A stretch of 12,896 nt of DNA from Discostella pseudostelligera (taxonomy: Eukaryota; Bacillariophyta; Thalassiosirophyceae; Thalassiosirales; Thalassiosiraceae). Location of the stretch: assembly GCA_036940085.1 (NCBI GenBank), contig JALLBK010001310.1, positions 1 through 12,896 of the forward strand, read 5' to 3'. Positions 6,807-12,896 of this stretch are shown here, piece after piece. The notes below the pieces were generated by a model, which made no database searches, was not told where the DNA came from, and was given only the letters and a program-made list of their open reading frames with translations. The position numbers and the translations under genes are program-made. Each line of letters starts with the position of its first letter. The stretch's first letter is position 1.

Positions 6807-8030
6807 TCAAACGCCAACATTGAACTCCTGTCCCCAAACCTCCCGTGGACTGCGATAGGTCCCCACCATCATATCAAACCACATGAACAAATGACCAAAA
6901 TTATATTTGAAGAACTTGTGGTGTACATGATGATCGGCCGACGTTCCTAACCCCAGCGATCGGAATAGACGTGGCTCCCATGGAAAGATCACCTCGGAAT
7001 GAATTAACGTCAACCAATTGGCGTAGGAAGATCCAAAGGCCATGTAGGTCCATACATTGCAATCTCGCACAATATGCGCCGTCACGAAGAGTGGAATCAA
7101 GATCATAATTGCCGTATCGGGGACACTCCCATCAAAGGCATCGAACAACTTCGGATTGGTAAATTTGTGATGTGGTTTGTGCGAGATACGGTACATTTTG
7201 GGATGGGCCACGTGCTCCAGCTTGTGCATGACAAACTGAACAAAGTCTTGACAGATTAAGCACAATGCAACGCGGGTGTACTGTATGCCACCAGCGAAAG
7301 AGTAGTAGGAGGGGGGTAGCATGTCAAAAACCCAAGTGATGGTGAGGTACAATCCCAACAACAAAAATCCACCCGGTTGTGAGAGATGATTCTGCAATGC
7401 CTCCGAATAGATGTATTGCACCGCTCCTCGATGTTGGATGGGTGTGGTCTTCCCCAAAATTTGCTGCTGATGCAATCGAAAATACAGTAGTAAGAAGACA
7501 TGCCCCACTGCCACGGCCGAAATGCCCAATGACAATCCTAATGGATGTCGCAATGGTTTGTTGTGAACGCCGATGAAATGAAACAGATGATTCGTACCCC
7601 ATTCCCAAATCCCTCCCACCTCCATCGATTTATCAAGCCAATTTTTCCCATGGGTTGTGTACCAATCTCTTGGAAACAAGTTGGTATAATGAAAGTAAAT
7701 TGTGTGGTTGAGCAATAACGGGAGGAAGAGCATGCATGGCCAGACGAGTAGACCGAACCATGGCAAGAGAGATTGTAGTATTGACTGAGACGATTCAGGC
7801 AGTGATGATGACGATGATGATGGAGAAGAAGAAACCGAGGCATTTTTTGTGCTGGCGGAGCTTGCCTCGTTCAATGGCGCGTCTGAATCCGAGCAGGACG
7901 AGGAGCATGCGTCGGCATCGTCGTCATCGGCAGCGGACTTGGATGTCATTGTCATTGGCGTTTCAAATCGATCGCCATCATTGTGTTGCCGCCGCCTTCG
8001 AAGTTCGGTTGTTGTCGTTTCGGATGTCAT
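6807..8030 (-). CDS. Fatty acid hydroxylase / sterol desaturase family membrane enzyme
   Basis: Di-iron integral membrane oxygenase of the fatty acid hydroxylase superfamily (PF04116), probably in the ER, acting on a lipid or sterol that the sequence does not reveal. From the chosen ATG (407 residues) the histidine boxes are HKLEH (269-273), HKPHH (284-288) and HHVHH (367-371), with LIHSEV between them, in the usual order and spacing. Hydrophobic segments lie at about 86-108, 165-185, 218-238 and 306-322. The first 80 residues are a hydrophilic leader rich in Ser, Asp and Thr. The frame stays open upstream to a TAA at about 8202, but the first possible starts there are non-ATG; the ATG at 8030 has ACA before it and is the first in-frame Met. 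A missed 5' exon cannot be excluded. Its stop faces the metallopeptidase stop across 78 bp. Confidence 0.85.
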   Translation of the reverse strand: MTSETTTTELRRRRQHNDGDRFETPMTMTSKSAADDDDADACSSSCSDSDAPLNEASSASTKNASVSSSPSSSSSSLPESSQSILQSLLPWFGLLVWPCMLFLPLLLNHTIYFHYTNLFPRDWYTTHGKNWLDKSMEVGGIWEWGTNHLFHFIGVHNKPLRHPLGLSLGISAVAVGHVFLLLYFRLHQQQILGKTTPIQHRGAVQYIYSEALQNHLSQPGGFLLLGLYLTITWVFDMLPPSYYSFAGGIQYTRVALCLICQDFVQFVMHKLEHVAHPKMYRISHKPHHKFTNPKLFDAFDGSVPDTAIMILIPLFVTAHIVRDCNVWTYMAFGSSYANWLTLIHSEVIFPWEPRLFRSLGLGTSADHHVHHKFFKYNFGHLFMWFDMMVGTYRSPREVWGQEFNVGV

Positions 8031-8162
8031 TGTAGCTGTAGCTATTGCCCGTCTATCGTTGAGAGAGCCTTCGGATTTTTGCCATGGTCGTCGTGCATTT
8101 TTTGCAGCAGGAGGTTCGGTCGGCGACGATGAGTCATTTTTGTGTCCAACTTGCGGCCAGAC

Positions 8163-8181
8163 TGTGTCCGCTACGGACACA
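8163..8181. repeat. 19-bp palindrome with 8-bp arms
   Basis: TGTGTCCG at 8163-8170 and CGGACACA at 8174-8181 are perfect reverse complements around the 3-bp centre CTA. It could be a dimeric regulator site or a small hairpin in the leader of the hydroxylase transcript. Function is unknown. Confidence 0.5.
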
Positions 8182-8300
8182 AATTCAGATCCACTGATCG
8201 CTTAAATATCGCTGGAAAGTACGTATGCGTCTGCGGTGGAATCTGTGCGGATGCGATCACATCCATCACCCTCGCCCCTCGCCTCTCACCTCTCACCTCG

Positions 8301-8326
8301 CACTCTCTAGCTCTCTAGAGAGAGTG
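8301..8326. repeat. CT/GA inverted repeat in promoter
   Basis: CACTCTCT (8301-8308) pairs with AGAGAGTG (8319-8326), and nested between and into the right arm is the perfect 12-bp palindrome CTCTCTAGAGAG (8311-8322). It lies about 85-105 bp upstream of the translocator ATG, within a pyrimidine-rich region that may contain the transcription start. Confidence 0.45.
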
Positions 8327-8408
8327 AGAGATACTTGACGCCGACCTTCGTCCAATTCAACGTTGGAAGTATCGTAGTTGAGTTAGTGCACTTCACCCAC
8401 ACAAGAAC

Positions 8409-9782
8409 ATGGCAATCATCATGAAGAAGTTTGCTCTACTAGCACTCATCGCCACCTCGGCAAGTGCATTCGCCTTCTCGCCTCGTGCGGCCAATGTCGC
8501 AAGTTCGTCGTCAACTAAGAAGACTGCGTTTGGTGGAGTTGTCCCTCCATCGGTGGGGAATGCGTTCGCCAAGTGAGTTTGCGTTATCTTCTCTCTTGGT
8601 GATGATGTGATGCTGCCGCTGCCGCTGCCGATCTATGAGTTGTTTGTTCAGCTGTTTACGACTGCGATATTTGGGGTCATGGACATCTCCAGAATCCGAC
8701 ACATCACTCACCCATCTCGTTGTGCACACCTCTTCCACGAACCTCTATTCAAACCTACCACGATCTCTAGGACCACATCATCATCGGCAACTTCCCTAGC
8801 CCTATCCTCCACTGGAGGTGCTGCCGCTTCCGCCGATAATAACTCCGGCTCCAACCTAGCCGAAACCCTCCAAATCGGTTCCTACTTCGCCCTTTGGTAC
8901 CTCTTCAACATTGGGTACAACATTTACAACAAGCAGGCGCTTAATGCACTTGCCTTCCCATGGACCATTGCTACTATTCAAATGGCCACGGGTATTCTCT
9001 ACTTTGTACCCCTCTGGCTCCTCGGTTTGCGTAAGGCTCCGAAACTCAGCGTTGATGATTTGAAGACCTTGCTACCCATCGCTCTCTGTCACACTGGCGT
9101 GCACGTGGGTGCTGTCATCGCGTTGGGTGCTGGCGCCGTCTCATTCGCGCATATTGTCAAGGCATCGGAGCCAGTTGTCACATGTGGAGCCAACGCCTTA
9201 CTCCTTGGCGAAGTCCTACCCATGAAGGTGTATGCTACCCTCCTCCCCATTATCGGTGGTGTGGCCATTGCATCGATGAAGGAGCTTTCGTTCACTGTCC
9301 TAGCACTCGCCTCGGCCATGCTCTCCAACGTTTCCTCCTCCCTCCGAGGAGTATTGTCAAAGAAAACCATGAGTGGGAAGAAGATTGGTGAAAATCTCGA
9401 TGCACAAAACTTGTATGCCGTCCTAACTGCCATGTCCACCCTCATCCTCATCCCAATGATGCTCGCCGTTGAGGGTACTGGTTTCTTCCCCGCCTTCAAG
9501 GCCGCAGTTGCCGGAGGGTCGTTCACAAACAAATCCCTCTCGACATTGCTCCTCCTTGGTGGTGCCACGTACTATTTGTACAATGAGGTGGCATTCTTGG
9601 CCCTTGGGAAGGTCAATCCGGTAACGCATGCTGTGGGGAATACCATCAAACGCGTTGTGATTATTGTCGCGAGTGTTGTGGCATTCAAGACACCCATGTC
9701 TACTGGATCGATTATTGGATCGTCGATTGCTATTTTCGGAACGTTGTTGTACTCGCTCGCTATGAACTCTGTGAAGAAGTAG
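8409..9782 (+). CDS. Plastid triose-phosphate/phosphate translocator (two exons)
   Basis: Antiporter of the plastid phosphate translocator family (drug/metabolite transporter superfamily) that exchanges triose phosphate for phosphate across a plastid envelope membrane. Exons 8409-8572 and 8693-9782 are joined over a 120-nt GTGAGT/CCAG intron (phase 2), giving 417 residues plus TAG. Residues 1-20 form a signal peptide with likely cleavage SASA|FAF; Phe at +1 is the diatom signature for transport through all plastid membranes, followed by a Ser/Arg/Lys-rich transit part. The mature protein starts near NLAETLQIGSYFALWY and has about 9-10 hydrophobic spans. Family landmarks are FNIGYNIYNKQALN, VSFAHIVKASEPV (with the substrate-site Lys), SNVSSSLRGVLSKK and THAVGNTIKRVVIIVASVV. 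Because the presequence is on exon 1, a single-exon reading would miss it. The most likely site is the innermost envelope, inferred from the full two-part presequence. Exact substrate among PT subtypes is not certain. Confidence 0.93.
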
Positions 9783-10185
9783 GCAAGTCGACAGTTAGAA
9801 GTGAATGTGGGTTTGGGGGCTATTTTCGTTGGTTGACTACCGGTGGATAGAGAAGCAGTCTGTGAATATTAAAGAAGCGAATATATTCGAGACGGACTCG
9901 AGCACAGTGATATACACTCATATCAAACAATTATCTGCGGGGAGAAGATAAGGCATTTGTCCAAGGAATGATCAAGAGTAATATCAGGGTTTGAGAATAA
10001 CCTAGATAACTATGTCGATAATTAGATAGTCCTTCATTTTAGTAAACGAGATTACGTTATACAGTTACACAGTTAGATCTAGGCTATTTAAAACTACCGA
10101 TCTGATGAAACATATATTCCCATTGCCTCGGATCCTCGCAGTATCTTTACTGAAACCCAGGGTTGACGGTTAACGGAGAAGAGGT
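9783..10185. other. Convergent intergenic stretch, no gene seen
   Basis: AT-rich sequence between the stops of the translocator (+) and the protease (-), so it should hold both 3' untranslated regions. The only structure noticed is the 12-bp palindrome CGAATATATTCG at 9878-9889. No open frame of interest and no RNA gene pattern was found. Confidence 0.6.
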
Positions 10186-11807
10186 TCACCTGATGGCTGC
10201 GGGTGGAAGGGTTCCAGTCGTATTCGTCGTCGGAGGATTAGATGTGGTATCAAACGTTGGATAGGTTGGAAAGGGTGTAATATGCATCCAAGGTGGTAAC
10301 GTTGATGAAGACGATGCGGTAGCATACGTTGGAGCGGGTGTCACATGTGGTGGAAATGTCGATGGCCGGAAGGTGGTCGAGAAAGTGATTGGAGGAGAAG
10401 TCGATGGTACATTGAGAGCAACGGATTGCTGGAGTGTTATCCCGAAGTTGCTTGGAGGAGAAGTCGATTGGATTAATTGCTCGAACGAGATGCTTGGAGG
10501 CAACGTTGGTGGAACACCAGCCTGGCATCCATTGACACAGCATACTTCGCTGCAATGTTCCTCTGTGTTTCCACAAAACTGCGAGGAGTTAAGGATTAGA
10601 ATGAGAATGCAATGAGCACGTGATCAAAGAGCATAAAGAAAGTGTGGAAACTTACACCCCATTGAGAACAGCACATTCCTTCTAATCCAATTGCGGCACA
10701 AGTCGTAAACGAATCACATTGAACCTGTTGAGTTGGAGCGGGTGTGAATGTTGGCGCCAAGGTGATCGGAGAAGCGGTAGGCGCCCATGTGCTAGCGAGA
10801 GCGCAATCAAACCCTGCCATCTCCGCCTTCAAGAGATCATAAGCGCATACCTCATTTGCGATCCAATCATATGCTTTAGAAACACGGGAATATACGCCTG
10901 GAGATCCGATTGCGCAATAAATACCAAATGAAACAACTCCAACTTGAACGTCTGAGGCAGCGTCGCTACCTTTGATCACCACTGGCCCTCCAGAGTCACC
11001 CTGACATGTGTCTTCTTGATATGTCCGTGTAGAACATAGCATGTTATCAGTGATAGGACCGAGGTTCAAGGACGTTCCATTGAAAAATACCTCAGCAACA
11101 TTGCACTGCTCATTGGGCATGACCTTAAGATTGGTATACTTCAGTTGTGGACTGTCTCGGTACCGGCATATGTTAACATCGGTATCACCCCAACCCATTG
11201 ACGTAAAATCTTGATCCACACATGGAATAGACTCGTCGGGGTTCAACTTGACCAATCCGACATTGCTGGCAGTGAACTCCGTCTCCAGAAAAACAAGCAT
11301 GAAATCGTTATCGTTTGCCGCCGCTAGATTATATGTAGGATGAGGAATCCCTTTAATAACTGGAATTGATTCACCCACGTCGACGCTAAAATCATGACTC
11401 CCTACAACCGCCGTAAAAGTAGAAGGGATACCGTTCGGGAAACAATGCGCAGCAGTTAGAACAATATCCTTCGTAATCAATGAGCCACCGCAATAGTGTT
11501 GTCCCCAGGTCTGGAATGAGACCATGTACGGGTAACGATCGGGGACGGCCTCAGATCCACCAATGATTTGCGAAGGGGTTGTCTCCCTATCGACCTTCAC
11601 CTCCCGACGGGAAAGTGTTAGCCCAAGTGCGACGGACAGCGCCACCAGAGCAACAACCGACAAGATTTTGTTGCTGCGATTTCGTTTCCACCAAGCAGTT
11701 GAATCAGATGAAGCAATATTTGCACCCAAAGTTGTTGGCAAGTCGAGGATGCCATCCTCTACCTCCATGGTCGATGCATGTGCTGTTGTCGAAGTGTTGA
11801 CTGGCAT
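10186..11807 (-). CDS. Type II membrane trypsin-like serine protease with hevein-like chitin-binding domain
   Basis: Exons 11807-10656 and 10578-10186 join over a 77-nt GTAAGT/GCAG intron in phase 0, giving 514 residues plus TGA. Layout: hydrophilic N-terminus; membrane anchor about 47-66; activation site SQ|IIGG (Ile81); S1 protease domain about 81-318 with His121 (TAAHC), Asp168 (NDNDF) and Ser272 (CQGDSGGP); Pro/Thr linker about 341-361; eight-cysteine hevein-type domain about 364-402 (CCSQWG|FCGN, intron at the bar); and a Pro/Ser/Thr-rich tail, probably O-glycosylated, of about 105 residues. Asp266 at the base of the specificity pocket predicts cleavage after Arg or Lys. The extracellular side should bind chitin or a related glycan and cut proteins in or near the cell wall; this is inference. 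Reading through the intron gives a false stop at 10596 and loses half of the chitin-binding domain. No closely matching architecture is known to me. Confidence 0.9.
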
Positions 11808-11864
11808 GATGTCGATGTGAAGTTGATTGCTCGTTGGTGCAACTTGAAAAATATGAGCATATAC

Positions 11865-11889
11865 TTCGACTTTGACTTCGACTTCGAAG
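11865..11889. repeat. Short TTCGAC tandem repeat
   Basis: Three consecutive copies of TTCGAC with one variant (TTTGAC as the second) are followed by TTCGAAG, forming the palindrome ACTTCGAAGT at 11881-11890. It is a microsatellite-like tract about 60 bp upstream of the protease start codon. Confidence 0.6.
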
Positions 11890-11947
11890 TAATACCCTGT
11901 CCAGCAACGATCTTAGTCTCATTGTCGACGCTGGAGACGACGTGGTC

Positions 11948-12002
11948 CTGGTCCTGGGGGAGCAAATCATCGCTCTCATCGTGATCGTGATCCCAGGACC
12001 AG
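11948..12002. repeat. 11-bp perfect inverted repeat with 33-nt loop
   Basis: CTGGTCCTGGG at 11948-11958 is the exact reverse complement of CCCAGGACCAG at 11992-12002. It lies 141-195 bp upstream of the protease start and could form a stem in the leader RNA. Confidence 0.5.
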
Positions 12003-12118
12003 TGTCCGTAGGCGTGCTGCCTGGGTACGATAGATCGTTGCGTGTACCAAAGTGAATGCCTGATCTTGGTCATAGTATGATCATCGTCGCTCATCTTATT
12101 CATCTTCTGCATCGTTTT

Positions 12119-12172
12119 GTCGGTCGGCCGGCGGCGGTCGGTCGGCGCCTCCTGCCTGGTCGGCGGGGCGGC
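12119..12172. repeat. GC-rich GTCGG/GGCGG simple repeat
   Basis: The unit GTCGG appears at least five times, mixed with GGCGG, making a locally very GC-rich tract unlike the rest of the intergenic sequence. No function is evident. Confidence 0.55.
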
Positions 12173-12468
12173 ATCATCTTCTCTTCCACTTCCAGCAAGC
12201 GAGAGCTATCTCTCTCTCTAGCTAGCGAGCGGTCTGGGTGGTGTGTTTGTCCGTCGACGGAGGAGTGTCAGTCTACAGTCTACAACCCTACCTGTAGGCC
12301 AGTGAGGATGGACACGTGGAGCGTGTAACACATGCTGCCAACAAGAGTGAGGTGCACCTGAATGATGGTGGAGGCGGGTGGTATCGATGCTACGCCAATG
12401 CTCGGAATGAAGGACGTAGTACAAGGCTTGTTATTAGTGTATCTTCTCATTAGCAGTTTTATCATTAT

Positions 12469-12866
12469 TTAACCCTCTTTAGTGGACTCTGCAGCATTTG
12501 TTGCCCCATCGTCAACGTTTTTTCCAACAATTCCAACCTCCTTGAAAGGGACCGCCAAATCCTCAACAATCACCCCATTCCGTTGGGTCACCAAGCTCGG
12601 CTCCTCCAGAAATCTATTCAAGTCCGAAGTAATGTTCTTTTTCAAGTAAAGCTGGTCTACAAGGCTGTATCCAAAGATGGCATTTGCCGCCAGCCATCCA
12701 CCTACAATTGCTCCAGAGGTGGAATCTGCTACGGTTAAATCTGCACCTCCCATGAATAGTCCAGGATAAGGCATTTCAGGACGATTGCCTCTGATTGCAT
12801 ATCTTGCAGGATTTTGGACCAAGCCCGAACGGTATGGACCACGGATTTCAACGTCATTGATGTTAC
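12469..12866 (-). CDS. Carotenoid isomerase / retinol saturase-like FAD oxidoreductase, last exon
   Basis: Only the C-terminal 132 or so residues are present; the rest lies beyond the right edge. The exon begins at 12866 after a good acceptor (pyrimidine-rich sequence ending CATAG) in phase 1 and ends with TAA at 12469-12471. The stretch RPEMPYPGLFMGGADL followed by STSGAIVGGWLAANAI matches the C-terminal FAD-binding segment of the phytoene desaturase/CRTISO/RetSat superfamily, in which a Gly-rich loop and a helix close the flavin site. LKKNITSDLNRF recalls the RetSat tail. These enzymes isomerise or saturate double bonds of carotenoids or retinoids; plastid location would be likely for a carotenoid isomerase, but the N-terminus is not visible. 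About 50 further residues after this motif look disordered. Subfamily and substrate are undecided. Confidence 0.75.
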
Positions 12867-12896
12867 CTATGTGAAATGAAAGCAAAATGCTCAGTT

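Larger units (their letters stand above)
8031..8408. promoter_or_regulatory. Shared divergent promoter region of the hydroxylase and plastid translocator genes
   Basis: This 378-bp stretch separates opposite start codons. It holds a 19-bp interrupted palindrome (8163-8181), a CT-rich tract with repeated CTCRCC units (about 8268-8300), an inverted repeat (8301-8326), and a CCAAT at 8352-8356 located 53 bp upstream of the translocator ATG. The left part (8031-8200) is open in the hydroxylase frame and may be its 5' leader. No TATA box was found. Confidence 0.5.
11808..12468. other. Intergenic stretch with simple repeats and a hairpin; no supported gene
   Basis: This lies upstream of the protease start and downstream of the FAD enzyme's stop, both on the minus strand, so it should carry the protease promoter and leader. 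It contains a TTCGAC repeat (11865-11889), an 11-bp inverted repeat (11948-12002) and a GC-rich GTCGG repeat (12119-12172), plus a CT-rich run near 12208-12220. A minus-strand open frame at 11759-12112 is low-complexity (His/Asp and Ser-Lys repeats) and has no family features; it could be leader or an unrecognised 5' exon. Confidence 0.5.

Noticed and set aside
6807..8180. Hydroxylase read from a GTG at 8180
   Set aside because: Cytoplasmic eukaryotic translation rarely starts at GTG; the in-frame ATG at 8030 has a good context, so the upstream part is treated as leader or possible missing exon.
11759..12112. Minus-strand frame rich in His, Asp and Ser-Lys repeats upstream of the protease
   Set aside because: Its content comes from simple repeats, it overlaps the protease N-terminus in another frame, and no clean splice joins it to the protease; left as a possible leader.
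12056..12328. 90-codon plus-strand frame rich in Arg, Gly and Ser
   Set aside because: It is produced by the GTCGG and CT-rich tracts and has no recognisable domain.

Overview
The window looks like nuclear DNA from a diatom, probably a centric one such as Thalassiosira or a relative. Three things point there. A plastid triose-phosphate translocator carries a two-part presequence with the ASA|FAF cleavage motif typical of diatom plastid proteins. Genes are small and compact, with short GT-AG introns of 77-221 nt. One secreted or membrane protease carries a chitin-binding module, which suits chitin-producing centric diatoms. The genus is an inference; the eukaryotic and diatom-type calls rest on splice sites and the presequence.

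Nine protein genes can be supported, seven of them complete. From left to right: (1) the 3' end of a lysine-rich, probably nucleolar protein (+, 1-651); (2) a VAMP7-type longin R-SNARE in four exons (-, 710-1873); (3) a TRAPPC2L-like TRAPP subunit in three exons (+, 2342-3261); (4) a small PAM2-motif protein in two exons (-, 3886-4575); (5) a membrane-anchored HEFGH zinc metallopeptidase of the bacterial YpfJ type (+, 5016-6728); (6) a fatty acid hydroxylase/sterol desaturase family membrane enzyme (-, 6807-8030); (7) the triose-phosphate/phosphate translocator in two exons (+, 8409-9782); (8) a type II membrane trypsin-like protease fused to a hevein-like chitin-binding domain, two exons (-, 10186-11807); (9) the last exon of a carotenoid-isomerase/retinol-saturase-like FAD enzyme (-, 12469-12866), running off the right edge.

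Genes 1-8 alternate in strand, so they form convergent pairs with short 3' gaps (58, 624, 78 and 403 bp) and three divergent pairs sharing presumed two-way promoters (1874-2341, 4576-5015, 8031-8408). The first shared promoter lies between two membrane-trafficking genes (R-SNARE and TRAPP subunit). It holds three copies of a composite element, an E2F-like TCCCGCCAAA followed at a fixed distance by an ACGTG box. The second contains a perfect TGACGTCA palindrome. The third contains two inverted repeats.

Most interesting: the trypsin/chitin-binding fusion, whose second domain only appears after splicing; the E2F/E-box array; the short PAM2 protein; and the YpfJ-like peptidase turned into a eukaryotic membrane protein. 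A 72-bp exact duplication around a single N at 3273 looks like a failed assembly join. No RNA gene, transposon or CRISPR array was seen. All splice models were built by eye from splice signals, reading phase and remembered family patterns; nothing was aligned or searched.
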